Assembly: GCF_016775475.1 (NCBI RefSeq)
Contig: NZ_JAEUXJ010000002.1
Location: 62,001-126,000 of the forward strand
Direction of reading: 5' to 3'
From: Belnapia mucosa
GTDB taxonomy: Bacteria > Pseudomonadota > Alphaproteobacteria > Acetobacterales > Acetobacteraceae
DNA: 64,000 nt
Shown here one piece after another: positions 36,310-44,659 of this stretch; position 1 is the stretch's first letter; every line of letters starts with the position of its first letter. The position numbers and the translations under genes are program-made. A model generated the notes under the pieces. That model worked only from the letters and a program-made list of their open reading frames with translations. It made no database searches and was not told the origin of the DNA.

Positions 36310-38631
36310 ATGCGCATGTTCCGGGACCTTTCGGTCGGCCGCAAATTCGCCGCCGGCGCCTGCCTCGCCCTGCTCCTCCTCGCGGCGCTGCTGGCGCTGG
36401 TCCGGCACGAACTGCGTTTCGCCGGGGACCAGCAGGCGGCCGAGCGCGCCGCCGTGGCCGCGGCCGGGGCGGCCAAGGACGCCGCTCTCCATGTCGCCAG
36501 GGCCGCCGGCGCGCTGCGCGGCCTGCAACTCTCCCAGGCCCTGCAGGCCGTCGAGCAGGACGCCGCCACCGCCATGCAGGAGATCGGCGAGGCCCGCACC
36601 GCGCTGGCCGCCGCGCGGGGCGGCCTGACCGTGGCCTCCGGCGCCGGGGTGGCGCTGGATGCGGCGCTGGCCGCGCTCGAGGATTATGGCGCCGTCGTCG
36701 GCGAGCACGCGATCCTCCGCTCCCGGCTGATCGCCGAGCGGGACGGGCCCTTGCAGCGCGCCAGCCAGGATTACGACCACGCCTTCGAATCCGTCTCCGC
36801 CATGATGGATATCGACGTGCCGCAGGAGGCGCGGGAGGAGGGGCGGCAGCGCCTCGGCACCTTCCATGCCGCCGTGAATGAGGTGCGGCTCGGCACGCAG
36901 CGCTTCCTGGCGACGGGGGAGGAGGCGCAGTCGCGCCGGGTGCAGCGGGCCGCGGCGCAGCTGCGCGTGCATGCCCGCTCCCTCGGCACCGTCCCGGCCA
37001 ATGGCACCGGCACGGCCGAGCTGCGGCGGCTCCTTGCCCAGGGCAATGCGGTGGTCTCCTCCGCGCAGGAGGTGATCCGGTTGGTCGAGGAGGCGGCCAC
37101 GCTCCGCACCGAGCGGGGCACCCCGATCCGGGCCCGGCTCGAGGCCGATACCGTGGCCGCCGGGGAGAGGCTGGCCGGCGAGGCGGCGAACCTCGCCGCG
37201 GCCAGCGCCGCCGCGGGGCAGCGGCTGGAGCGCAACGTGTTCGGCATCGGCCTGGCGGTCGCGGTGCTGCTGGCCCTGCTGGGCTGGGTGAACACCCGGA
37301 TGATCGGCGCGCCGTTGCGCCGCCTGGCCGGCGCGGTCCGGGTGATCGCCGCCGGGGATGCGGGCCAGCCGGTGCCGGACCGCGACCGCCGCGACGAGAT
37401 CGGCAGCATCGCCATCGCGCTCGAGGAGCTGCGCGGCACGGTGCAGCGGGCCTTCGCCCAGCAGCAGATGCTGGAGCAACTGCCGATCGCGGTGATGACT
37501 GCCGATCCGGGGGATGATTTCCGCATGAACTACCTCAATCCGGCCAGCCTGGAGCTGTTCCGCCGGAGCGAGCACCTGCTGCCCTGCAAGGTCGAGGCGC
37601 TGCTGGGCCAGAGCATCGATATCCTGCACAAGAACCCCGGCCATCAGCGCATCCTGCTCTCCGACCCCAGCCGCCTGCCGCATCGGGCCCGCATCCGGCT
37701 CGGCGAGGAGGTCCTAGACCTGACGGTCAGCGCCATCCGCGACGCGACGGGGCGCTATGCCAGCGCCATGCTGGTCTGGTCGCTCGCCACCACCCAGGCC
37801 CGGCTGGCCGACCGGTTCGAGGCGGAGATCGGCGGCGTGGTCCAGGCGGTGGCCGCCGCCGCCACCCAGGTGCAGGGCGCCGCGAAGGCGCTCACCGCCG
37901 CCTCCGAGACCAGCGGGCGGGAGGCGGAGGCGGTGGCCGAGGCCGGCAACCAGGCCGGCGCCGATGTGCAATCGGTCGCCGCCAGCGCCGAGGAACTGGC
38001 CGCCAGCGTCGCCGAGATCGCCCGGCAGGTCGCCGATGGCGCCGCGGTGGCGCGCGAGGCGGCGGCCGAGGCGGAGGCGACGGATGCGACGGTCCAGGGC
38101 CTCGCCCAGGCGGCGCAGCGGATCGGCGATGTGGTGCGGCTGATCGGCAATATCGCCGGCCAGACCAACCTGCTGGCGCTGAACGCGACCATCGAGGCGG
38201 CGCGCGCCGGCGAGGCGGGCAAAGGCTTCGCCGTGGTCGCCGGGGAGGTGAAGCAGCTCGCCGGCCAGACTGCCCGCGCCACCGAGGAGATCGCCAGCCA
38301 GATCAACGGCATCCAGGCGGCGACTGGGGCGGCGGTGACGGCGCTGCGCTCCATCGGCGGCACGATCGAGCGGATCAATGCCGTTACCACGGCCATTGCC
38401 GGCGCGGTCGAGCAACAGGGCAGCGCGACGCGGGAGATCGCCCGCAGCGCCAGCCGGGTGGCCGATGGCACCGCGGCAGTCGCGCTGCGCATCCAGGATG
38501 TGCAGCGGGCGGCGCGGGAAACGGGCGAGGCCTCCTCCGGCCTGCTCGGCGCGGCGGAGGGTCTGACCGGGCATGCCGGAGCGCTCCGCGACCGGGCCGG
38601 GGAGTTCCTGGAGAATATCCGCCGGGCGTAG
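36310..38631 (+). CDS. Methyl-accepting chemotaxis protein with periplasmic helical sensor and PAS domain
   Basis: A 773-residue chemoreceptor: TM1 (about 14-33), a roughly 275-residue helical periplasmic domain, TM2 (about 311-329), HAMP (330-382), a PAS-like domain (about 385-490), then the signalling coiled coil. The CheW/CheA-binding tip is canonical ([33 protein letters not shown]). There is no C-terminal pentapeptide tether. AAGGAG precedes ATG 36310. The ligand is unknown. Confidence 0.94.
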   Translation: MRMFRDLSVGRKFAAGACLALLLLAALLALVRHELRFAGDQQAAERAAVAAAGAAKDAALHVARAAGALRGLQLSQALQAVEQDAATAMQEIGEARTALAAARGGLTVASGAGVALDAALAALEDYGAVVGEHAILRSRLIAERDGPLQRASQDYDHAFESVSAMMDIDVPQEAREEGRQRLGTFHAAVNEVRLGTQRFLATGEEAQSRRVQRAAAQLRVHARSLGTVPANGTGTAELRRLLAQGNAVVSSAQEVIRLVEEAATLRTERGTPIRARLEADTVAAGERLAGEAANLAAASAAAGQRLERNVFGIGLAVAVLLALLGWVNTRMIGAPLRRLAGAVRVIAAGDAGQPVPDRDRRDEIGSIAIALEELRGTVQRAFAQQQMLEQLPIAVMTADPGDDFRMNYLNPASLELFRRSEHLLPCKVEALLGQSIDILHKNPGHQRILLSDPSRLPHRARIRLGEEVLDLTVSAIRDATGRYASAMLVWSLATTQARLADRFEAEIGGVVQAVAAAATQVQGAAKALTAASETSGREAEAVAEAGNQAGADVQSVAASAEELAASVAEIARQVADGAAVAREAAAEAEATDATVQGLAQAAQRIGDVVRLIGNIAGQTNLLALNATIEAARAGEAGKGFAVVAGEVKQLAGQTARATEEIASQINGIQAATGAAVTALRSIGGTIERINAVTTAIAGAVEQQGSATREIARSASRVADGTAAVALRIQDVQRAARETGEASSGLLGAAEGLTGHAGALRDRAGEFLENIRRA

Positions 38632-38683
38632 CGCCGGCGGCGGGGCTGGCCTAGCCTTCCCGCAAACAAGGGGAGCTACGGCC

Positions 38684-39553
38684 ATGCCACCGCAGGAGCA
38701 GGTCCCGGCGGTCTATCACCGCCGCGTCGGCGACATCATCGTCACGGCCATCGGCGACGGCCATCTGGATGGGTCGATGGCCGTCATCCAGAACATCCCT
38801 CCAGAGGAGGCGGCGCAGATGCTGCGCGACGCCTTCCGCCCGGTTCCGCGCCGCACCGCGGTCAATACCTTCCTGATCCATTCCGGCGGCCGCACCGCCC
38901 TGGTCGATACCGGCTGCGGCACCGGCCTGGCCGCCAGCGCCGGCAAGCTGTTCCAGAACTTGAAGGCGGCAGGGGTGGCGCCGGAGGCGATCGATACCGT
39001 CCTGTTGACGCATATGCACCCCGACCATTCCAACGGGCTGGCGGAAGGCGGTCGCGCCCTGTTCCCGGAAGCCGAGCTGGTCCTGCATGAGGCGGAGCTG
39101 CGCTTCTGGCATGACGACTCCGCCATGGCCCGGGCCGATGAAAGCAGCCGGCAGCGCAATTTCCAGGCGGCGCGGGACCAGGCGGCGCCCTATCGCGACC
39201 GCACCCGCACCTTCCAGGGCGGCGAGGTCTTCCCCGGCGTCACCGCCATGCCCTTCCCGGGCCATACCCCGGGCCATACCGGCTACCTCGTCGCCTCAGG
39301 GGCCGAGACCCTGCTGATCTGGGGCGACATCATCCACCTGCCGGAAATTCAGATCCCCCGGCCGGAGGTGACCATGGCCTTCGATATCGACCCGGTGCAG
39401 GCCGAGGCGACCCGCCGCCGGGTCTTCGAGCTGGTGGCGAGCGAGGGGCTGGCCGTGGCCGGGATGCATATGCATTTCCCGGGCCTCCTCCACCTGACCC
39501 GCCGCGGCACCGGCTATGCGCTGCTCCCGGAGGCCTGGGCGACCGCGCTCTAA
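38684..39553 (+). CDS. MBL-fold metallo-hydrolase
   Basis: 289 residues. Zinc motif THMHPDHSNGL, second His in PFPGHTPGHTGYLV, bridging Asp in LLIWGDIIHLPE, and a terminal His in GMHMHFPG. The fold subgroup contains quorum-quenching lactonases and alkylsulfatase-like enzymes. AAGGGGA lies upstream of the ATG. It begins 52 bp after the chemoreceptor, so they may share transcription. Confidence 0.9.
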   Translation: MPPQEQVPAVYHRRVGDIIVTAIGDGHLDGSMAVIQNIPPEEAAQMLRDAFRPVPRRTAVNTFLIHSGGRTALVDTGCGTGLAASAGKLFQNLKAAGVAPEAIDTVLLTHMHPDHSNGLAEGGRALFPEAELVLHEAELRFWHDDSAMARADESSRQRNFQAARDQAAPYRDRTRTFQGGEVFPGVTAMPFPGHTPGHTGYLVASGAETLLIWGDIIHLPEIQIPRPEVTMAFDIDPVQAEATRRRVFELVASEGLAVAGMHMHFPGLLHLTRRGTGYALLPEAWATAL

Positions 39554-39567
39554 GGCCCGTAGACAAG

Positions 39568-39599
39568 GCCGGCGGTTGAGGGCCGGCGAGGGATTTTTT
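39568..39599 (+). terminator. Candidate intrinsic terminator after the metallo-hydrolase
   Basis: GCCGGC at 39568-39573 and again at 39582-39587 can pair across an 8-nt loop; after 6 nt comes a run of six T (39594-39599). The stem is short and self-complementary, so strength is moderate. Confidence 0.45.
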
Positions 39600-39759
39600 G
39601 GCCTGGGAAGGAGGACGGCGCCGCCGATGCTGGTTGCATCGGCAAGCCGGCCGACGCGCCCAGGGCGGAAAAGACCCGGCGGGCCGACCCGAGCGGCCTT
39701 ATCTAACGGGCCTTAGCGTGGCAGGGTGCGCCGCCACCATCGCAAGGGAGGAATGGCGC

Positions 39760-40176
39760 ATGCTCGCACCGGGCCGGCCGAAGCCGAAACCAACGCCGGA
39801 GACCAAGCATTTCTGGGACGGCTGCAAGGACGGGAAGCTGCTGCTGCAGCGCTGCGGCGATACGGGGAAGGCCTATTTCCCGCCGCGTCCCTTCAGCCCC
39901 TATACCGGCACCCGCAATGTAGAGGTCTTCGAGGCCTCCGGCCGCGCCAAGCTGCACAGCTACGTCATCCATCATCGCCCCGTCCCGGGCTTCACCCCGC
40001 CCTATGCGATCGCGGTGGTCGAGCTGGAGGAAGGCCCGCGGATGATGACCAATATCATCGATTGCGAGCAGACGCCCGAGGCGCTCCAGCTCGACATGCC
40101 GATGCAGGTCGCCTTCACCCCGCTGGATGAGGAGATCACGCTGCCCCTGTTCCGTCCGGCCAAGGAGTCGACGTGA
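39760..40176 (+). CDS. DUF35 OB-fold protein with a degenerate zinc ribbon
   Basis: A 138-residue partner protein of thiolase-like enzymes. Such proteins have an N-terminal rubredoxin-like zinc ribbon and an OB-fold; the latter is seen in GRAKLHSYVIHHRPVPGFTPPYAIAVVELEEGPRMMTNI. The ribbon is damaged: where CxxC and CPxC are expected, the sequence has RCGDTGKAYFPPRPFSPYTG, retaining only C32. GGGAGG stands 9 bp before the ATG. It overlaps or abuts the thiolase gene, as in most two-gene DUF35/thiolase operons. Confidence 0.88.
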   Translation: MLAPGRPKPKPTPETKHFWDGCKDGKLLLQRCGDTGKAYFPPRPFSPYTGTRNVEVFEASGRAKLHSYVIHHRPVPGFTPPYAIAVVELEEGPRMMTNIIDCEQTPEALQLDMPMQVAFTPLDEEITLPLFRPAKEST

Positions 40177-41324
40177 TGATCCGTCCCGGAGAGATCGCCG
40201 TCGTCGGCGCCGCGGAATCGACCAAGATCGGCGCCGTGCCCGGCATGTCGCAGATCATGCTGCATGCGGATGCCGCCCTGAACGCGATGGAGGAGACCGG
40301 GCTGAAGCCCGCCGATATCGACGGCGTCGCCTGCGTCGGCCCGATGATGCCGCAGCAGATCGCCCACTACCTCGGCATCACGCCGAAATGGGTGGACGGC
40401 ACCGGCGTCGGCGGCTGTTCCTTCATGCTGCATGTGCGGCATGCGGCGGCGGCCATCCATGCCGGATATGCCAAGACGATCCTCATCACTCATGGGGAAA
40501 GCGGCAAGTCCCGCATCAATGCGACGCCGCGGCCGCCGGAGCCGGAGAGCCTGAACGGACAGTTCGAGGTGCCCTACGGCCCCTTCGGCCCGCCAACTCT
40601 GTTCCCGATTCCCGTGCTGCGCTACATGAAGGAACGCGGCGTCAGCCACGAGGACCTCGCCATGGTCGCCGTGGTGCAGCGGGAATGGGCGGCGAAGAAT
40701 CCGCGCGCCATGTTCCGCGACCCGATCACGGTCGATGACGTCCTGAACAGCCGAATGATCGCCTATCCCTTCCGCATCCTGCAGTGCTGCCTGGTGACGG
40801 ATGGCGGCGGCGCGCTGATCCTGACCAGCGCCGACCGGGCGAAGGACTTCCCGACCAAGCCGGTCTACATCCTCGGCACCGGCGAATCGGTCGAGACCAA
40901 CATGGTCTCGCAGATGAAGGACTTCACCTCCTCCTCCGCCTTCCGCGTGGCGGGGCCGACCGCGATCGAGGCGGCGGGGATCGACCGTTCGGCGGTGGAT
41001 CACATGATGATCTACGACGCCTTCGCGCATCTTCCGCTCTACGGGCTGGAAGATCTCGGCTTCTGCAAGCCGGGCGAGGCGGCGGGCTTCATCCGCGAGG
41101 GCAATACGCGCCCGGGCGGCAAGCTGCCGCTGAACACCAATGGCGGCGGCCTGTCCTACACCCATACGGGCATGTACGGCATGTTCGCCCTGCAGGAGAG
41201 CATCCGGCAGATGCGCGGCACGGCGCCGGCGCAGGTGCCGAATGCGAAGATCTCGGTCTGCCATGGCGTGGGCGGCATGTTCAGCGCCTCCGGCACCGTG
41301 GTCTTCTCGAACCAGAAGCCCTGA
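40176..41324 (+). CDS. Thiolase-like (SCP2/acetyl-CoA acetyltransferase type) protein
   Basis: A 382-residue thiolase-fold protein of the nonspecific-lipid-transfer/thiolase subgroup that pairs with DUF35 proteins. Visible are the candidate nucleophile C81 in GTGVGGCSFML, the ITHGES strand, TDGGGALILTS, YDAFAHLPLYGLEDLGFC, LNTNGGGLSYTHTGM and the C-terminal HGVGGMFSASGT. ATG 40176 is 8 bp from an AAGGAG; the GTG three bases earlier would also overlap the previous stop. Likely acts in acyl-CoA breakdown or aldol-type reactions on CoA thioesters. Confidence 0.9.
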   Translation: MIRPGEIAVVGAAESTKIGAVPGMSQIMLHADAALNAMEETGLKPADIDGVACVGPMMPQQIAHYLGITPKWVDGTGVGGCSFMLHVRHAAAAIHAGYAKTILITHGESGKSRINATPRPPEPESLNGQFEVPYGPFGPPTLFPIPVLRYMKERGVSHEDLAMVAVVQREWAAKNPRAMFRDPITVDDVLNSRMIAYPFRILQCCLVTDGGGALILTSADRAKDFPTKPVYILGTGESVETNMVSQMKDFTSSSAFRVAGPTAIEAAGIDRSAVDHMMIYDAFAHLPLYGLEDLGFCKPGEAAGFIREGNTRPGGKLPLNTNGGGLSYTHTGMYGMFALQESIRQMRGTAPAQVPNAKISVCHGVGGMFSASGTVVFSNQKP

Positions 41325-41330
41325 CGGGCG

Positions 41331-41356
41331 GGAAGGGCGGGGTGACCCGCCCTTCC
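41331..41356. terminator. 11-bp hairpin between convergent thiolase and GH16 genes
   Basis: GGAAGGGCGGG (41331-41341), loop GTGA, exact complement 41346-41356. It is only 6 bp after the thiolase stop and 7 bp from the GH16 stop, so it can end both transcripts. A U tract is absent. Confidence 0.65.
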
Positions 41357-41363
41357 AACTTCC

Positions 41364-42587
41364 TTACCCGATGACGCTGTAGCTGGCGTCGTAGAAGGTC
41401 ACGCTGTTGTCGCCATGCTGATAGGCGGCAGCCCAGCCCGCCTGCATGCCGACGCCCGGCACCTCGTTCTCGCCGCCATGGGCGAAGTCCTTCGGCACAT
41501 TCTCGGTCGTCGTCCACTTCTCCTCGCCATCGACATAGAGGGTGATGCGACCATCCTCCCAGTCCATGCCGTAGGTGTGGGTCCGGGTCACGTCGACACC
41601 GTCCAGCCAATGCGACGCCTGGCCATTGCCGCCATTGTCGTCCCAATGCAGCGTCGAATAGGCGCCGCCGCCTGCATACACCTCGACCAGGTCGAGCTCC
41701 GGCCCCGGCCATTTGTCCGAGGCCGGCCAGAGGCAGGCGAAGACGCCCGGCGCCGTGCCGGTGCTGGCCGAGAGGGTGAACTCATACAGCCCGTAGCCGA
41801 AACCCTGATCGGCGCCGGTGGGCGCGACCATCACGCCCGAGGCGACCTGGTAGTTCTCGCTCGCATAGGCGGTCAGCGTCACCTGGCCGGGCGTGCCGGT
41901 ATCCACATGACCATAGGCCCGGTCGAACATGCCGAGGCCATGGTCGAAGCTCTCATGCCAGACCTGGTGGAAGCCGGAGGGCGAGCCGGCGGCCGGCGCG
42001 GCCTCGACCGGCGTCGTCACCGGCACAGGCGCAGAACCGGTCGAGGCGTCATTCGCGGGGGCGTCCGGGGCCTGCACCGCGGCCTGGCCGATGGCGAAGT
42101 CATGCGAGCCCTGCGAGTTCAGGTCGGCCGCCTGCTGCGTGTTCGTGCCGTTGTAGCTGACGGAATCGACATGCAGGTTGCGGTCGGCATCCCAGCTGCC
42201 GCCCCAGGCATCGTTCAGGAAGGTCACGGTCACCCGGTGCTGGGCATTGCCCCAGTCGCCATGCAGGGTGACGGTGTCGCTGCCCTGGCCATGCAGCGAA
42301 TGCGCGGTCAGCACATCGCCGATCTGCTGGCCGTCGATGGCGATGGTGTATTGCGCATCGCCGTCATAGGCATCCTGGCTGATCTTCAGCACCAGCCTAT
42401 CCGCACCGGAGCCAAGCTGCGTGTCGCCGCCAGAAGCGCCAGTCACCGTGTCGCCGGTGGCGGCGGCAGGCACGGGGGCCTCCGCGGCGCCATTCCAGTC
42501 CCAGGTGCCGGTCTGCTCGAAATTGGCGATAACCGTGGCAGCGATGGCGTTCCAGTCGGTCGCCTGGGATGCTGTGGTCTCAGCCAT
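41364..42587 (-). CDS. GH16-family glycanase with N-terminal CBM60/36-like xylan-binding module
   Basis: A 407-residue extracellular polysaccharide hydrolase. Residues about 62-147 match the Ca-dependent xylan-binding type (DRLVLKISQDAYDGDAQYTIAIDGQQIG ... VTFLNDAWGGSWDADRNLHVDSVSYNG). A Pro/Ala linker leads to a GH16 jellyroll with the catalytic E-x-D-x-x-E motif ELDLVE (E297, D299, E302) and YGMDWEDGRITLYVDGEE. There is no Sec signal; the N-terminus (WNAIAATVIANFEQTGTWDWNG) precedes the module, so type I or other export is likely. ATG 42587 follows GGAG. Convergent with the thiolase gene. Confidence 0.88.
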   Translation of the reverse strand: MAETTASQATDWNAIAATVIANFEQTGTWDWNGAAEAPVPAAATGDTVTGASGGDTQLGSGADRLVLKISQDAYDGDAQYTIAIDGQQIGDVLTAHSLHGQGSDTVTLHGDWGNAQHRVTVTFLNDAWGGSWDADRNLHVDSVSYNGTNTQQAADLNSQGSHDFAIGQAAVQAPDAPANDASTGSAPVPVTTPVEAAPAAGSPSGFHQVWHESFDHGLGMFDRAYGHVDTGTPGQVTLTAYASENYQVASGVMVAPTGADQGFGYGLYEFTLSASTGTAPGVFACLWPASDKWPGPELDLVEVYAGGGAYSTLHWDDNGGNGQASHWLDGVDVTRTHTYGMDWEDGRITLYVDGEEKWTTTENVPKDFAHGGENEVPGVGMQAGWAAAYQHGDNSVTFYDASYSVIG

Positions 42588-42681
42588 GCCTGATCTCCAA
42601 GCCCGCAATCACGGAGGCGTGATCGCTTCGGGCGTGGTCACGGTTTCTTGTATTCAATCTACGATGGCAAACGCTGTTACA

Positions 42682-42722
42682 TTACGAAATATACAGAGAG
42701 CCAAATCGAATGGTATTCGTAA
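42682..42722. promoter_or_regulatory. Inverted repeat in the GH16 upstream region
   Basis: TTACGAA (42682-42688) and TTCGTAA (42716-42722), 27 bp apart and inside the most A/T-rich DNA of the region, about 95 bp upstream of the GH16 start. It may be a regulator-binding dyad; no family is assigned. Confidence 0.35.
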
Positions 42723-42980
42723 CGGCAGCTGAACCGCAGCCAGCCGGGCGCAAATGGGGTGCAGACTGGCATATCAGCGGTTGTGGGTGGGGCGTCGTGA
42801 GGGGCGCCAAAACGCGGGCAAGGCGGCGATTCCGGCCACCATTCTTTCCCGCCATGGCGCGATTCAACCGACAGGCGACAGGCCGCATGCGGCCCCAGTG
42901 GGGCCTTGGCAGGGCGGTGCGAGCCCGTCATCGGACAGGCTGGCGGCGCGCCATAGGCGCGAGCGCATCGAGGCAAACAT

Positions 42981-43010
42981 GCGGCACGGACCCGAGAGGA
43001 CCCGTGCCGC
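42981..43010 (-). terminator. Hairpin behind the small lipoprotein gene
   Basis: GCGGCACGG (42981-42989) pairs with CCGTGCCGC (43002-43010). It begins 18 bp past the lipoprotein stop on the minus strand; the following bases are only weakly T-rich. Confidence 0.5.
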
Positions 43011-43027
43011 GTTCGGGCTGACCAGCC

Positions 43028-43201
43028 CTACCGAACCATTACGGTGGAGGGCGGCGTCTGCTGCGGCACCACGATCGTCGTCGGCTGCTGCGGGGCGCGC
43101 TCGCGCTCGACATAGGTGCGGGTGCAGGCGCTGAGCGCCAGGGCGGCAAGAACCGGAACCGCCAGCAAGGCGGCCATCCGAGGCAGGCGAGACATGCGCA
43201 T
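43028..43201 (-). CDS. Small lipoprotein, 57 residues
   Basis: A basic N-terminus and hydrophobic core (RMAALLAVPVLAALALSAC) end in the lipobox LSAC with C26 as the lipidated residue. The mature part is only 32 residues, Pro/Gln-rich (RAPQQPTTIVVPQQTPPSTVMVR). A strong GGAGGA lies 7 bp before the ATG, and a hairpin follows. It resembles short entericidin-like or YgdI-like anchors only in design; function unknown. Orientation and neighbours (GH16 gene, tRNA) give no hint. Confidence 0.75.
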   Translation of the reverse strand: MRMSRLPRMAALLAVPVLAALALSACTRTYVERERAPQQPTTIVVPQQTPPSTVMVR

Positions 43202-43418
43202 GGGTGTTCCTCCGGAAGTTGGCTGCCTCTGCGGAACGAGGCCGTTCCCTAAACTTCCGTTCCGGGTGTCGGTGCTGTGAGGATCGGTTGAAGACCGCGT
43301 GAGACGGCTAACCCCCGCGGCCTTGAGCCAGCGCGAATGCCTGTCGCAGGCTGCCCTGGACTGGGCCAGGGGCGCCGTGAATCCGGCGCCGCTAAATATC
43401 TGAATTCAGGGGATGGCG

Positions 43419-43493
<75 letters not shown>

Positions 43494-43594
43494 ACGCCGT
43501 GCGGAGCGGCTATCTAGCCCGACCGCTCGCCGGGGGCAAGCCATCACCCGCCACGGGATGACAGTTTGCGGCGGCTATGGCTTGATCGAGGATA

Positions 43595-44479
43595 ATGGAC
43601 CTTCCCCTCGACCCGGTTGCCGTGCCGCCTCTCGCTGATGCGCCGGCACCCTACTGCCTGTTCCGCCCCGCCGCGCATGCTGCGCCCCTGATCTTCGCCT
43701 CGCCGCATTCCGGCCGCGCCTATCCACCGGATTTCGTCGCCGCCGCCCGGCTGGATCCGGTGGCGCTGCGGAAGTCCGAAGATGGATTCGTGGATGAGCT
43801 CTTCGCCGCAGCACCGGAGCGCGGCGCGCCCCTGCTGGCCGCCACCTTTCCCCGCGTCTTCTGCGACGTGAACCGGGAGCCCTGGGAGCTCGACCCGGGC
43901 ATGTTCGATGGGCCGCTGCCGTCCTGGGTGAATACCGCCTCGCCCCGGGTCGGGGCCGGGCTCGGCACCATCGCCCGGGTGGTGGCGACAGGGGAGGCGG
44001 TCTATCGCCGCAAGCTCCAGTTCGCCGAAGCGGAGGACCGGATCCGCCGCTTCTGGCAGCCCTATCATGCGGCGCTGGCGGCGCTGATCGCGGAGACTCG
44101 GGCCGAATTCGGCACCTGCCTTCTGATCGACTGCCATTCCATGCCGACTCATCCGGCCCAGGCGGCGAATCCGCCGGATTTCGTCTTGGGCGATGCGCAT
44201 GGTACCGCCTGCGCCCCGCGCGCGACCCGGCTGGTGGAGGAGGCGCTGGCCGGCATGGGCTACCGGGTGCGTCGGAACGACCCCTATGCCGGTGGCTATG
44301 TCACCCGCCATTACGGCAGGCCTCGGGAGGGCGTGCATGCCCTGCAGATCGAGATCGCCCGGCCGCTCTATATGGATGAGACGCGGATCGAGCGGCTGCC
44401 GCGGATGGTGACCCTCCAGGCTGATATCACCCGGCTGATCGCCCAGCTCCTCGCGGCCGATTGGCGTTTCCTGGGCTGA
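43595..44479 (+). CDS. N-formylglutamate amidohydrolase family protein
   Basis: A 294-residue FGase-fold hydrolase: ASPHSGRAYP, LRKSEDGFVDELF, VFCDVNREPWELDPGMF, CLLIDCHSMP, FVLGDAHGTAC and VTRHYGRPREGVHALQIEIARPLYMDE are the family metal and substrate motifs. It converts N-formylglutamate to glutamate and formate at the end of one histidine-degradation route, but no hut genes are nearby. It starts 101 bp after the tRNA gene. Its 3' end faces the small RNA terminator. Confidence 0.93.
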   Translation: MDLPLDPVAVPPLADAPAPYCLFRPAAHAAPLIFASPHSGRAYPPDFVAAARLDPVALRKSEDGFVDELFAAAPERGAPLLAATFPRVFCDVNREPWELDPGMFDGPLPSWVNTASPRVGAGLGTIARVVATGEAVYRRKLQFAEAEDRIRRFWQPYHAALAALIAETRAEFGTCLLIDCHSMPTHPAQAANPPDFVLGDAHGTACAPRATRLVEEALAGMGYRVRRNDPYAGGYVTRHYGRPREGVHALQIEIARPLYMDETRIERLPRMVTLQADITRLIAQLLAADWRFLG

Positions 44480-44496
44480 CGCCCTGACCCCCGGAC

Positions 44497-44526
44497 AAAA
44501 AAAGGGCGGTGGCTTGCGCCACCGCC
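44497..44526 (-). terminator. Intrinsic terminator of the small RNA
   Basis: On the minus strand GGCGGTGGC (44526-44518) pairs with GCCACCGCC (44513-44505) across loop GCAA, followed by a C and seven T (44503-44497). It is also placed to stop transcription from the formylglutamate hydrolase gene on the other strand, where it lacks the T tract. Confidence 0.88.
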
Positions 44527-44585
44527 GAGTTTAGGGAGGAAACGTCCAAGAAAGACAGACAACCCGGCAACGCCGTGTTGCTGCG
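44497..44585 (-). ncRNA. Small regulatory RNA resembling the mmgR/alpha-r8 family
   Basis: A complete free-standing transcription unit of about 89 nt. A sigma-70-like promoter ends 6 bp before 44585, the transcript carries UUUCCUCCCU (44542-44533), and an intrinsic terminator closes it. The C-rich motif lies in a GUUU/AAAC mini-hairpin that exposes CCUCCCU, an anti-Shine-Dalgarno loop. The alpha-r8 family (MmgR in Sinorhizobium meliloti, which affects PHB storage) is known to me for a conserved UUUCCUCCCU motif and a length near 77 nt. A 5' GCAAC/GUUGC hairpin is also possible. Assignment is by motif memory only; existence as an sRNA gene is better supported than the family name. Confidence 0.75.
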
Positions 44586-44591
44586 ATGCAC

Positions 44592-44620
44592 AATCTAGGT
44601 CCGGCGCGGACGGATTGCAA
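44592..44620 (-). promoter_or_regulatory. Promoter of the small RNA
   Basis: Minus-strand -35 TTGCAA (44620-44615), 17-bp spacer, -10 TAGATT (44597-44592). Around it are TGC-rich dyads (TTGTGCATCGCAGCAA at 44593-44578 and GCTGCGCTGCAAAA further upstream), similar to sites bound by PhaR-type PHB regulators; that link is inference. Confidence 0.7.
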
Positions 44621-44659
44621 GCGCGATTTTGCAGCGCAGCATCGCAATGAGCGCATGGG

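Larger units (their letters stand above)
42588..43027. other. 440-bp intergenic region upstream of the GH16 gene
   Basis: No credible protein gene. The first 135 bp are A/T-rich and hold the GH16 control region; the remainder is GC-rich without coding character. Its right end contains the hairpin of the small lipoprotein gene. The A/T shift marks a possible promoter or acquired segment. Confidence 0.6.

Noticed and set aside
36187-37683. 500-residue N-terminal extension of the flavin reductase
   Set aside because: It is antisense to the chemoreceptor gene, and a GAGGA-preceded ATG marks the real start.
43595-44479. Histidine-utilisation operon around the formylglutamate hydrolase
   Set aside because: No hutH, hutU, hutI or hutF gene is next to it, so pathway membership cannot be claimed.
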